A stretch of DNA of 6,212 bases from Chloroflexota bacterium (GCA_028874675.1 JAPPJA010000088.1:1-6212), one strand, 5' to 3'; positions 1 to 5,811 are shown, counted from the stretch's first letter. Numbers and translations are program-made. The notes: generated by a model not told the origin, from the sequence alone.

Positions 1-317
1 GCAACCGCAGGATGGGAACCAGTCGGTAAGCCAGCGGCCCGCCCGGACGCCAAGGCTGGAGAAGTCGGTGAAGGCGATGGTGATGGGCGCAGAGGAATCG
101 TGTATCGGGTTGAGCTTCATCAATGGCCCGGATAGGGGGGAGCGTTCCAGGTCGGCGTCCGTTACCCGTCCTCATCCAGCGTGACTTCATACTCCGTTTG
201 CAGCCGCGCGACGGCCTCAAGAGCCCACCCGTACAACGACGCGAACCGTTCCGGTTCCGTCACCAGTGAATAGGCTTCATAGGGCGGTCCCTCCCGGCCC
301 CAGTTGAACCTTCCCAC
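1..317 (-). pseudogene. DUF6226-like protein, frameshifted and partial
   Basis: Two adjacent reading frames together read as one small protein that I recognise as DUF6226-like; its function is unknown. The N-terminal frame (162-317) gives about 51 residues, including EAYSLVTEPERFASLYGWA and ending VTLDEDG then TAA. One frame over, 1-165 is open for 55 codons to the left edge and reads VTDADLERSP, then APITIAFTDFSSLGVRAGRW and FPSCGC, the conserved core of the family as I remember it. The shift lies in a GGG run (plus 165-167): one extra G would give DEDGVTDADL with no stop. The preferred start is GTG at 315-317, because AGGAGG lies 7 bases upstream; an upstream GTG at 354-356 has no such site. 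It is either a real decayed gene or a sequencing/assembly error. The C-terminus lies outside the window. The broken frame is clear; the family name is from memory. Confidence 0.65.
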
Positions 318-324
318 TGCCGCT

Positions 325-330
325 CCTCCT
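325..330 (-). promoter_or_regulatory. Ribosome binding site deciding the DUF6226-like start
   Basis: The minus strand reads AGGAGG here, 7 bases before GTG 315-317. This favours that GTG over the upstream in-frame GTG at 354-356, which would place the SD inside the coding region. Confidence 0.6.
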
Positions 331-370
331 GTTGAATCCCTATCCCTCCGCCCCACTCTAAAGTAGATAG

Positions 371-386
371 CAACTGTCAGCAGTCG
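371..386 (-). terminator. Small hairpin after the PIN toxin gene, possible weak terminator
   Basis: The minus strand reads CGACTG-CTGA-CAGTTG, a 6-bp stem (one G-T pair) with a 4-base loop, about 20 bases past the PIN stop codon. The bases that follow (CTATCTACTTT) are T-rich but not a true T run. It sits in the 90-bp gap between the toxin pair and the DUF6226-like gene. It may attenuate transcription, but it is not a canonical intrinsic terminator. Confidence 0.3.
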
Positions 387-407
387 GGGGTGGGTTTTGC
401 CCTCTGC

Positions 408-818
408 CTATCGGACCTGGCTCAGCGCTGAAAGGAAGCGTGGGGCATTGATGATCACGGTTCCCTGGTGCTTACCAATGGGCAGGAGATATCGCCGGTC
501 TCCGGTGACCAGGTAGTCGGCACCTACGGCCACCGCGCACTCAAGGATGCGGTTGTCGGCGTGGCCGCCCTCAATAAATTCAGGGAGCCTCGGTGGGTCA
601 ATGACGACGGCGGCGTTCTCAATGGCCTGGAGCACCCGGGACGCGCATTCCTCGTCCCAGTCGAACTGGCGCGTCAGCATCCCGTCAACCTCATCCAGGA
701 TGGTCCGGGACAGGAACAACTGGAACCTTCCCCGCAGGGCCAGCTCCAGCGCCAATCGTTCGTTGCCGGGGAAGTTCAGGGCTGATACGATCACAGTGGT
801 GTCCAGGACCAGTCTCAT
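408..818 (-). CDS. PIN-domain toxin of a type II toxin-antitoxin pair (COG1569-like)
   Basis: A 136-residue PIN-fold protein, predicted Mg2+-dependent endoribonuclease and toxin of the RHH/PIN pair. The expected acidic residues are present: D6 in MRLVLDTTVIVSALNFPG, E43 in SRTILDEV, D88 in HADNRILECA and D107 in YLVTGDRRYLL. The tail GTVIINAPRFLSAL is typical of the COG1569 group of putative PIN toxins. The usual DTNV motif reads DTTV here, a mild departure. The start is ATG 816-818, whose first bases form ATGA with the antitoxin stop, indicating translational coupling. The frame stays open upstream to 1106, but that extension is low-complexity, Gly/Arg-rich and overlaps the antitoxin in another frame, so I reject it. 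The RNA target is unknown. By family rule, activity would be blocked by the RHH partner encoded immediately upstream. Confidence 0.88.
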   Translation of the reverse strand: MRLVLDTTVIVSALNFPGNERLALELALRGRFQLFLSRTILDEVDGMLTRQFDWDEECASRVLQAIENAAVVIDPPRLPEFIEGGHADNRILECAVAVGADYLVTGDRRYLLPIGKHQGTVIINAPRFLSALSQVR

Positions 819-1072
819 GTCTGGGAGGCGCCCGCTTCGGCCCGGTATTCTTCCACCATGCTGGCCACGTCCTCGGGGCCGATTCCCTGCTCCCTGGCCC
901 GCTGTTCGCCGTACTGGAGCAGTTGTCGCCACTCGCACTCCTCGATGTAGCGCACCACCGCTTCCCGCAGGAACTCGCTCCTGGACCTCCCCTGCCCTTG
1001 CATTGCTTGGTCCAGCCGCTCCGCCATTTCCGGCGGCAGGGAGAAGGTGATGGTCCTGGTTGTTCGTGGCAT
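815..1072 (-). CDS. Ribbon-helix-helix (CopG-type) antitoxin and autoregulator
   Basis: An 85-residue protein. The N-terminal RHH fold runs over about residues 4-45: the strand RTITFSLPPEM, then helices through AERLDQAMQ and SRSEFLREAVVRYIEE, with the usual G-S/T-R-S turn before helix 2. The rest (LLQYGEQRAREQ to MVEEYRAEAG) is a charged helical tail of the kind that binds the toxin. As in this family, it probably dimerises on DNA, represses its own operon and neutralises the PIN toxin. Its TGA overlaps the toxin ATG (ATGA). Two starts are possible: ATG 1085-1087 (adds MKSAT) and ATG 1070-1072. I prefer the latter because it has a weak GAAGAG about 7 bases upstream, begins just before the RHH strand, and leaves a normal leader after the candidate promoter. 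Confidence 0.85.
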   Translation of the reverse strand: MPRTTRTITFSLPPEMAERLDQAMQGQGRSRSEFLREAVVRYIEECEWRQLLQYGEQRAREQGIGPEDVASMVEEYRAEAGASQT

Positions 1073-1105
1073 GGTTGCACTCTTCATTGTCCCAGTCTAA
1101 CTGCA

Positions 1106-1134
1106 ATAACGCGTCATCAATGAAAGCCCGTCAA
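1106..1134 (-). promoter_or_regulatory. Candidate promoter and operator of the RHH/PIN operon
   Basis: On the minus strand, TTGACG (plus 1129-1134) lies 17 bases before CGTTAT (plus 1106-1111), a good -35 with a poor -10 (3 of 6 matches). The -10 is covered by the near-palindrome ATGACGCGTTAT (plus 1106-1117, core ACGCGT, one mismatched pair), the size and place expected for an RHH operator. Initiation would fall near 1099, about 27 bases before the preferred antitoxin start. The arrangement fits autorepression; binding is inferred. Confidence 0.4.
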
Positions 1135-1158
1135 CGATCCACTGACCCAACCGGCCCT

Positions 1159-1177
1159 CATTTCCTTGGAGGAAATG
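1159..1177. repeat. Perfect 7-bp inverted repeat (hairpin)
   Basis: CATTTCC-TTGGA-GGAAATG: perfect 7-bp arms with a 5-base loop. It lies between the RelE-like stop and the RHH promoter. With no T run on either side it is not a standard terminator; it could be a transcript 3' end structure or a protein site. Confidence 0.5.
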
Positions 1178-1278
1178 GTGCCTCCCCTGGGAGCAGTCCC
1201 CCTAGAGGCGCACGTGACTGACCACCTCCGCGGTAATGGGAAATCTCGGAAATGCCGGTACAGTAGTGAACCAGTGGA

Positions 1279-1545
1279 TTACCTGGTTTCGTAAACTTCC
1301 CGGCGGTGCTTAACGAGCAGTACAACTATCAAGTGTTCACTACGATCAAGTTTGTACAGAGCCCGATAATGTCCAATTTGCAAACTGAACACTCCCCTCC
1401 ATTGACCCGTCAGTGCCTTGTGCCGCACCAATCCGGCGTTGTCGGACAACCAACCCAACTTGTCCATTACCTGTTGGGACACCACCTTGTCTAATCGGGC
1501 TAGGTCGTCTTCCGCCGCAGGCTCGAACTCGACCCGGTAGTTCAC
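1279..1545 (-). CDS. RelE/ParE-family toxin, coupled to the upstream SNF2 ATPase
   Basis: About 88 residues with the RelE/ParE plan: YRVEFEPAAEDDLARLD at the N-terminus, the central KALTGQWRGVFSLQIGHYRALYKL, and the C-terminal strand VVLLVKHRREVYETR. By position, the YRALY arginine, the HRR cluster and the last tyrosine match the basic/aromatic positions used by RelE-type ribosome-dependent mRNA interferases. ParE-like gyrase poisoning cannot be excluded. The preferred start is GTG 1543-1545, giving a GTGA overlap with the ATPase stop; TTG 1546-1548 is the other option (adds one residue). The gene is therefore probably translated from the ATPase mRNA. Unusually, the gene before it, where an antitoxin is expected, is a 1130-residue ATPase, and no free antitoxin gene follows. 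The ATPase's last 45 residues look antitoxin-like, so the pair may itself be the toxin-antitoxin module. Confidence 0.85.
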   Translation of the reverse strand: MNYRVEFEPAAEDDLARLDKVVSQQVMDKLGWLSDNAGLVRHKALTGQWRGVFSLQIGHYRALYKLDRSEHLIVVLLVKHRREVYETR

Positions 1546-4500
1546 CAAGACAATCCTAGCCTCTGGGCCACTTCTTCCGCAGAGTGAGCAGCGCCTCCGC
1601 GTTCCATTGACTCTAATGAAGACCGCAATTCAGCGGCAAATTCTGCACGTAGTTCCAAGTCTGCATCGGGGCCATCCATAGGCTCGGAATCTACGACCTC
1701 AATGCGTCCCAGCGACTTCAGCGCCCAAGAGACTTGAGGATAGCGGTGCTTTTGCACGTCTGCTATGCGGCGATTGCGTTCGGGAGCCAAATTGTCCAGT
1801 AATTCTTCGTCCCTTCTGAGGTTGGCCTCCCAAGCAGGTAGGATTTGTCGTTGCGATTCATCGCCACTTTCACGTATGCTTTCCAATATTGCCTGGGTTG
1901 CATTGACTTTGTCTCTGGCAACCCGCTCCCTGTAATCGAACCACTCTCCCAACCTTGTCACCTCCCTTCCCACCCTGGCTGCTGCCTGGTCCTCAGCTTG
2001 CTTCTGAAGATCCACTCTTTTGAGTTCGGCGACCCGGCTTGCCAGCGGTTCTAGCCCATCAAGGTTGTCGGGAATCTCGGAGACATCGATCTCCCTTTCG
2101 TCATCGTCGAAATGGAAGGCACGTTTCACTAGCTTGTGCCCGATCTCTGGATCAACCTCTCCTTCGTCGCTCACGAATACGGGCTCAAGATGCTCCGTGG
2201 TGCGCACCCCTGGCACATTAAACTGGTACGTGAACAGCCATCCAGCACATGGAGCAAGTTCCTCGCTTGCAGGAACACGTCTTGTCCCGGTCACACCCTC
2301 GTATTGCTCCGCAAGCACTCGCTCAACTACTCCATCGACTATCGGATGGCCAAAGGCCATGAACTCTACGTCTTCAGAATCGGGGCGACGGTCTGCACGA
2401 AATACTGCTCTGCGCTTGTTTCCTGCAACGAACAGGTCTTTGTGAGCGCCGAGGATTTCGCCGTGGAAGGTCAATTCATATGTGGCACCGGTTCGACGAA
2501 TATATGTGTGCTCATCCGAAAGCAACTGGCCGATAAACGTATCCAGGTCGTAATTCTTGATCGGCGACGGTTGCCCCGCTATGCGCTCCGCAAGTTCTCG
2601 CCGATAGGATTTGGTATCCATGATGAAGTCGCCAAGTTTTGCTTCCGCATCCCGAGCGCGTAGGACATGCTCTTCCAGTTGCTTTCCGAACTCTTCGAGC
2701 GCCTCGATTCTCCTTTCGCCGGCAATGCGCATGATTTTCCTGATGTCGCTTTCGGTATCTCCCAGAATGGGGTCAAGTCCGCCCACGGTTTCCTCGAATA
2801 CTCGAATGCGGTTCTCCAGTACGTCGAGGACTCTCTCCTCAATCGTGTCCCTAACCCAGAGGTTGAATATACTAACTGTGTGACCCTGGCCGATGCGGTC
2901 TATCCGACCTATTCTCTGTTCGACTCTCATGGGGTTCCACGGTAGATCGTAGTTAACGAGAATATGACAGAATTGGAAGTTTCGCCCTTCTCCGCCTGCC
3001 TCGGTACAAATTAGCACTTGCGGCCCAACTGCATTTCTGAAGCTTTCGACTGCGCCGTCTTTCTCTACGACCTTCATCTGACCGTGAAATACATTCACGC
3101 CCCAGCCTCTCTCAAGTAGCATCTCTTCCAGGTGTCGTAGAGTCTCCCTGAATTGTGTAAAAATTAACACCTTCTCGTTTGGAGAGTCTTCGAACAGAAT
3201 TGAGAGTTGCTTAACCAACACCTCCGCCTTGGAGTCGCTCTTCACTCGGTCCAGAGATTCGATGGCACTTTCAAGCAACGATAACTCCACGTCAACCAAG
3301 TCGGAGGCAGCGCCGACACCTCCTACGATGTCGCTCGCCTCCTCGTCGTTCAGCAGGCGTTCCTCGAGGTCATATCCAGTCCGGGAAGCCCGAGGGTTTC
3401 GGGCCAGGATTCTCTCCTGCCGCCTACCCAGCGACTTCCTAATGGCGGCAATACTGGACGCCATAAGTTTCTGGAAAGTGACCATCACGAATCCGGTGGG
3501 AGCGTCGTTGGTACCCTCGGCAAGTTGGAATCCGTACTGGACGTAATCCTCAACAGCTTCGAGAGCTTCACTTTCCTCGGGGGTCAACTCAACCTCCCAC
3601 CGGCTTGCTATCCGGGGCATAAAGTCGCCCACCATTGCCTTGCGATTCCTGATCAAGACTTCGCTTAGAAGATGGTGATCGGCCAGTTCGGCTGTAAGCC
3701 GCTCGCATTCTTCTGGTCCTGATGAGAGACGCTGGCGTGCCACGTCTACTTCCAAGCCGAGCCAATCGGCGACCTGCTGAATGGTTTCACCGGGTTCTTC
3801 ATCGGGCAGCGGAAATCCATTGCGGCCCAAGCGTTCTACGAGTCGCGAGAGTCCTGGCACCTCTCTGCGGTGGCGGTCAAAATGGTCTTCAGACGGGAAG
3901 AGGGCGGGGTCGAGGAGCTCAACTAGAGAATAAAGTTCGTGCGTATCCAACTGCATTGGAGTTGCAGTGAGAAAGAGCATACCACGCTGCGCGAAGCGGT
4001 CTGGTTCCGCTAGTTTGCTGACCAGTTGGTAAAGGCGAGTTGTGGTTACTCGGTTGCCAGAACGGCGACTCCTGGCGTGGTGCGCCTCGTCTACAATAAC
4101 GAGGTCCCAGTTGACCCTGGAACATAGTTCCGCCCACGTCGGGTTGGCAACCCATGATGCCGAGCACAGTATGCTGTCTGAAAAAGTGAAAGGGTTGTCC
4201 GACTGTTCCTGATTTTGCAGAAACCGGACAGTGTCGGTATTCAAGACGGAGAAACTCTCATTGAATTTCGTCTTCATCTCGAATTGCCATTGTCCCACTA
4301 GGTTGGGAGGGACGATGGCCAAGACTCGCTGGGCAGCTCCTCGGGCCCGGAGCTCCTTCAGCACCATGCCGGCTTCAATCGTCTTGCCTAGTCCAACTTC
4401 ATCACATAGCAAGAACCGGTGCGGGTAGTTGGAGACGACCTTGTGGACGACAGAAACTTGATGAGGCTTTATATCTGCCCCAATTTGCCCCAGGGACACC

Positions 4501-4934
4501 AACTCGTCATAAAGGTGCAAAATGCGATACCACCGGGCGACTTCCTGGAGCCTGTACTGTCGAAGCGGGCCGATGAGGTTGGCCTTAAATCGTCCGACCG
4601 GGTCAGTGACAGCCAAAGGCCTCAGATCCGCCTCAGGTATGTTTACAGTTCTCCCGCCTCCAGTTGCTACGAAGCACCTCCAAGCGGGGGTATCAGAGGG
4701 GATTGAGTCCAGTATGGCCGCGTTTTCCCCGGTTGAAACTAAACGTACCTGTTCCCCCGTCAGGTCAACCCGAGACAGGGGTGGGTCGCCAATCGCAAAC
4801 TGGGGCGGGGGATCGGGAGTGTCCCACCGAACATAGACCATCCTGTCGTCAATGTCGGTGACTACGCCGTACGTTTTCGCCCCCGACCATTGGACGAGAG
4901 ACCCAACTGTTATTTTCTGCTCTCTGAGTGCCAT
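1542..4934 (-). CDS. RapA/HepA-like SNF2-family ATPase with an antitoxin-like tail
   Basis: A 1130-residue Swi2/Snf2 superfamily 2 translocase. Order of parts: a Tudor/SH3-like barrel (about 10-40, GSLVQWSG to VVTDIDDRMVYVRW) and a second small beta region to 110; KPHQ (156-159); Walker A DEVGLGKT (178-185); Ia VLAIVPPNLVGQW (204-216); DEAH (282-285); LTATP (322-326); IV VLIFTQF (589-595); V LICTEAGGEGRNFQ (641-654); VI QRIGRIDRIGQ (673-683); then a long C-terminal part including FGHPIVDGVVERVL (861-874). The layout matches RapA, which recycles RNA polymerase, although this protein is longer than E. coli RapA (968 residues). DISARM DrmD and other defence SNF2 proteins are alternatives; no DISARM partner gene is visible. 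All ATPase motifs look intact. RapA-like homology seems to stop near residue 1084; residues 1086-1130 are extra and antitoxin-like. Start ATG 4932-4934 has AGAGGTG about 10 bases upstream. Confidence 0.9.
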   Translation of the reverse strand: MALREQKITVGSLVQWSGAKTYGVVTDIDDRMVYVRWDTPDPPPQFAIGDPPLSRVDLTGEQVRLVSTGENAAILDSIPSDTPAWRCFVATGGGRTVNIPEADLRPLAVTDPVGRFKANLIGPLRQYRLQEVARWYRILHLYDELVSLGQIGADIKPHQVSVVHKVVSNYPHRFLLCDEVGLGKTIEAGMVLKELRARGAAQRVLAIVPPNLVGQWQFEMKTKFNESFSVLNTDTVRFLQNQEQSDNPFTFSDSILCSASWVANPTWAELCSRVNWDLVIVDEAHHARSRRSGNRVTTTRLYQLVSKLAEPDRFAQRGMLFLTATPMQLDTHELYSLVELLDPALFPSEDHFDRHRREVPGLSRLVERLGRNGFPLPDEEPGETIQQVADWLGLEVDVARQRLSSGPEECERLTAELADHHLLSEVLIRNRKAMVGDFMPRIASRWEVELTPEESEALEAVEDYVQYGFQLAEGTNDAPTGFVMVTFQKLMASSIAAIRKSLGRRQERILARNPRASRTGYDLEERLLNDEEASDIVGGVGAASDLVDVELSLLESAIESLDRVKSDSKAEVLVKQLSILFEDSPNEKVLIFTQFRETLRHLEEMLLERGWGVNVFHGQMKVVEKDGAVESFRNAVGPQVLICTEAGGEGRNFQFCHILVNYDLPWNPMRVEQRIGRIDRIGQGHTVSIFNLWVRDTIEERVLDVLENRIRVFEETVGGLDPILGDTESDIRKIMRIAGERRIEALEEFGKQLEEHVLRARDAEAKLGDFIMDTKSYRRELAERIAGQPSPIKNYDLDTFIGQLLSDEHTYIRRTGATYELTFHGEILGAHKDLFVAGNKRRAVFRADRRPDSEDVEFMAFGHPIVDGVVERVLAEQYEGVTGTRRVPASEELAPCAGWLFTYQFNVPGVRTTEHLEPVFVSDEGEVDPEIGHKLVKRAFHFDDDEREIDVSEIPDNLDGLEPLASRVAELKRVDLQKQAEDQAAARVGREVTRLGEWFDYRERVARDKVNATQAILESIRESGDESQRQILPAWEANLRRDEELLDNLAPERNRRIADVQKHRYPQVSWALKSLGRIEVVDSEPMDGPDADLELRAEFAAELRSSLESMERGGAAHSAEEVAQRLGLSW
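1545..1679 (-). other. Antitoxin-like C-terminal tail of the ATPase, with internal ATG
   Basis: Codons 1086-1130 of the ATPase. The tail begins MDGPDADLELRAEF, continues AAELRSSLESMERGG and ends AAHSAEEVAQRLGLSW. The pattern (RAE-x-A-x-L, a charged helix, E-R-G, then S-x-EEV-x-x-L) resembles the C-terminal toxin-binding segment of RelB/Phd-type and 'addiction module component' antitoxins. The next gene, overlapping by 4 bases, is a RelE/ParE toxin. The first codon is ATG, so a free 45-residue peptide could be made by internal initiation, but I see no good SD before it. There is no DNA-binding domain. The family resemblance is from memory and unscored. Confidence 0.45.
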
Positions 4935-5020
4935 GTTCCGCTAACACCTCTCGGCCCGCGTTGGGACCTGATAGCCAACAAGGGATGAAGCCTAAATCGG
5001 TGAAGAGGCAGTGGTAGACC

Positions 5021-5026
5021 ATTATA
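5021..5026 (-). promoter_or_regulatory. Perfect -10 box (TATAAT) upstream of the SNF2 ATPase
   Basis: The minus strand reads ACAGTATAATGG. The expected -35 position (17-base spacing, plus 5044-5049) reads ATGCTC, a poor match, and there is no extended -10 TG. Transcription would begin near 5014, giving a leader of about 80 bases to ATG 4934. A perfect -10 with a poor -35 suggests activator dependence or another sigma contact; the CTCGA inverted repeat at 5036-5056 covers the -35 area. The ATPase and toxin genes probably form one transcript from here. Confidence 0.45.
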
Positions 5027-5035
5027 CTGTATTCG

Positions 5036-5056
5036 CTCGAACGGAGCATTGTCGAG
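5036..5056. promoter_or_regulatory. Inverted repeat CTCGA-N11-TCGAG over the -35 region
   Basis: Perfect 5-bp arms, 11 bases apart, centred about 22 bases upstream of the TATAAT box. The spacing puts both half-sites close to one helical face-to-face turn and a half, and the position overlaps where the -35 would be. It is a candidate operator or activator site for the ATPase/toxin operon. Short arms make chance occurrence possible. Confidence 0.3.
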
Positions 5057-5082
5057 AACCGAGGTATGTGCAGGCTATTTCC

Positions 5083-5099
5083 GCAACCGTTGCCAACGC
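5083..5099. promoter_or_regulatory. Overlapping palindromes built from CAAC/GTTG units
   Basis: The plus strand reads GCAACCGTTGCCAACGC. It contains GCAAC-c-GTTGC (5083-5093) and CGTTG-c-CAACG (5088-5098), two perfect odd palindromes sharing the middle GTTG, so half-sites alternate in orientation every 5-6 bases. The site lies about 60 bp upstream of the TATAAT box. It resembles a cluster of regulator half-sites; the regulator could be the HTH protein encoded just upstream, but nothing in the sequence proves that. Confidence 0.35.
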
Positions 5100-5160
5100 A
5101 AGGCACACGTTTATTGGATAGTCGCATTTGGCCCCACGGCGAAAACTGGGCCAGAAGAAC

Positions 5161-5179
5161 CTTCCGGTATGACCGGAGG
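5161..5179. repeat. Stem-loop CTTCCGGT-ATG-ACCGGAGG
   Basis: An 8-bp stem with one G-T pair and a 3-base loop; the inner 6 bp are perfect. On the minus strand it is followed by GGTTCTTCT, T-rich but not a T run. It lies about 50 bases past the stop of the HTH gene, so it may mark that transcript's 3' end, or it may be a DNA site. Confidence 0.45.
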
Positions 5180-5199
5180 ACGGTTTATCTCCCTCTGCC

Positions 5200-5218
5200 A
5201 CCCCGTGACTCAGGGGGT
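5200..5218. repeat. 19-bp near-perfect palindrome just after the HTH gene
   Basis: ACCCCGTGACTCAGGGGGT: eight of nine base pairs match around the central C (only the G/G pair at 5205/5213 fails). It starts 11 bases beyond the HTH stop codon. As RNA it could form a hairpin, but no T run follows on the minus strand. A binding site or recombination/attachment-type site is equally possible. Confidence 0.45.
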
Positions 5219-5229
5219 CGCCTATGCTC

Positions 5230-5574
5230 TCATCCACCCCTTCGTTCCCAGACACGCCACCATGGATTGGTTCGCCCTTCGGCGTTCAGGTTGTTCACCA
5301 GTTCGGCGTTGCTCCGCCGCTCCAGGTCAAGCTGCTCCTGTAGCAAGGCTACCTGCTCCTCCAAGCCGCGAATCCGCTCCTGGGCCATCGCCAGCGCCGG
5401 GTCAGCAGCCACGCCGTTGCTCGGCGGGTCGCCGTCCAGCATCACGTACACCCGGTGCCTCCGTCCGCGCGGTTCCCTCTTTACCGGCACCTCCCCGGCG
5501 GCGATGCGCCGGTTCAGCGTGGACAGGGACAGCCTCAGCTCCCGGCAGGCTTCCGCCTTGGTCAGCAGTCGCAT
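5230..5574 (-). CDS. Small helix-turn-helix DNA-binding protein with coiled-coil tail
   Basis: A 114-residue protein. Residues 1-46 form a MerR/excisionase-type winged HTH: LTKAEACRELRLSLSTLNRRIAAGE followed by the wing VPVKREPRGRRHRVYVML. After a Pro/Gly/Ala linker (47-59), residues about 60-97 show heptad spacing of Leu/Ile/Val (QERIRGLEEQVALLQEQ onward), a likely dimerising coiled coil, and the end is Trp/Arg-rich (PWWRVWERRGG). Such proteins act as small regulators or excisionase/plasmid accessory factors; the target is unknown. I chose ATG 5572-5574 because GGAGGT lies 6 bases upstream; in-frame starts at 5589 and 5607 would put that SD inside the gene. It follows the replication-relaxation-like gene, suggesting a mobile-element origin, and may control the regulatory segment downstream. 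Confidence 0.75.
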   Translation of the reverse strand: MRLLTKAEACRELRLSLSTLNRRIAAGEVPVKREPRGRRHRVYVMLDGDPPSNGVAADPALAMAQERIRGLEEQVALLQEQLDLERRSNAELVNNLNAEGRTNPWWRVWERRGG

Positions 5575-5580
5575 GTCCTC

Positions 5581-5586
5581 ACCTCC
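5581..5586 (-). promoter_or_regulatory. Strong ribosome binding site for the HTH gene
   Basis: The minus strand reads GGAGGT, 6 bases before ATG 5572-5574. It decides the start of the HTH gene against two upstream in-frame ATG codons. Confidence 0.7.
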
Positions 5587-5632
5587 CATTATGTCATCGC
5601 GTTTCATCTACGGGTCAATCCCTATGTGTCAT
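5584..5632. repeat. Two direct copies of an ATGACA...GGGA motif before the HTH gene
   Basis: On the minus strand, ATGACACATAGGGA (plus 5619-5632) recurs as ATGACATAATGGGA (plus 5584-5597), 35 bp apart; the two align with one small gap either side of the middle. Between them a TTGACC lies 19 bases before CATAAT, a loose promoter match, but starting there would cut away the SD. The repeats could be operator sites for the HTH protein acting on its own gene. Confidence 0.35.
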
Positions 5633-5811
5633 ACGTGCCAGCGCCTTTCTCGCTGTTTTGGACAGACTCGGTATCTCTGCCCGGAAAGCCCCGATTCCTG
5701 CAACGAAATGCAAGCCGGAGGGCTTTTGGGGTCAGACAAGGTTAAGACAAGAAAAACCCCTGTCATTTGCGTTTGTTCGTGGCCTCCCTACAGGAAACCC
5801 GGGGGACCGCT
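5608..5811. other. Gap between the replication-relaxation-like gene and the HTH gene
   Basis: I see no gene here. A short stem AAGCC-GGAG-GGCTT (5712-5725, plus strand, then TT) and a GGGGT...ACCCC pair on the minus strand (plus 5728-5760 region) are the only secondary structures noticed, both weak. One of the duplicated ATGACA motifs lies at its left end. Confidence 0.4.

Larger units (their letters stand above)
1088..1278. other. Gap between the RelE-like gene and the RHH/PIN operon
   Basis: No convincing gene. The gap holds the candidate promoter/operator near 1106-1134 and a perfect 7-bp inverted repeat at 1159-1177. A second 6-bp inverted repeat, AACCAG/CTGGTT (1269-1274 and 1283-1288), spans the RelE-like stop codon. 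No T run follows any of them on the minus strand, so a clear intrinsic terminator is absent. I looked for a separate antitoxin gene for the RelE-like toxin here and found none. Confidence 0.5.
4935..5229. other. 295-bp gene-free regulatory segment upstream of the SNF2 ATPase
   Basis: No ORF here looks like a protein: those open on either strand have no recognisable motif or SD. The segment holds, in minus-strand order, a 19-bp near-palindrome (5200-5218), a stem-loop (5161-5179), the CAAC/GTTG palindrome cluster (5083-5099), an inverted repeat (5036-5056) and a perfect TATAAT (5021-5026). The density of dyad symmetry suggests termination of the HTH gene transcript followed by a regulated promoter. 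Confidence 0.5.

Noticed and set aside
819..1106. N-terminal extension of the PIN toxin frame (longest frame runs to 1106)
   Set aside because: It overlaps the RHH antitoxin almost completely, is low-complexity and Gly/Arg-rich, and the PIN fold starts exactly at ATG 816-818, which overlaps the antitoxin stop.
1542..4934. DISARM system (DrmD-type helicase)
   Set aside because: None of the DISARM partners (methyltransferase, drmA, drmB, drmC) is seen, and the N-terminal Tudor-like part and C-terminus look more like RapA/HepA.
5022..5255. Minus-strand frame of 77 residues between the HTH gene and the ATPase
   Set aside because: It overlaps the end of the HTH gene, has no SD or motif, and its sequence runs through the palindromes and the TATAAT box.
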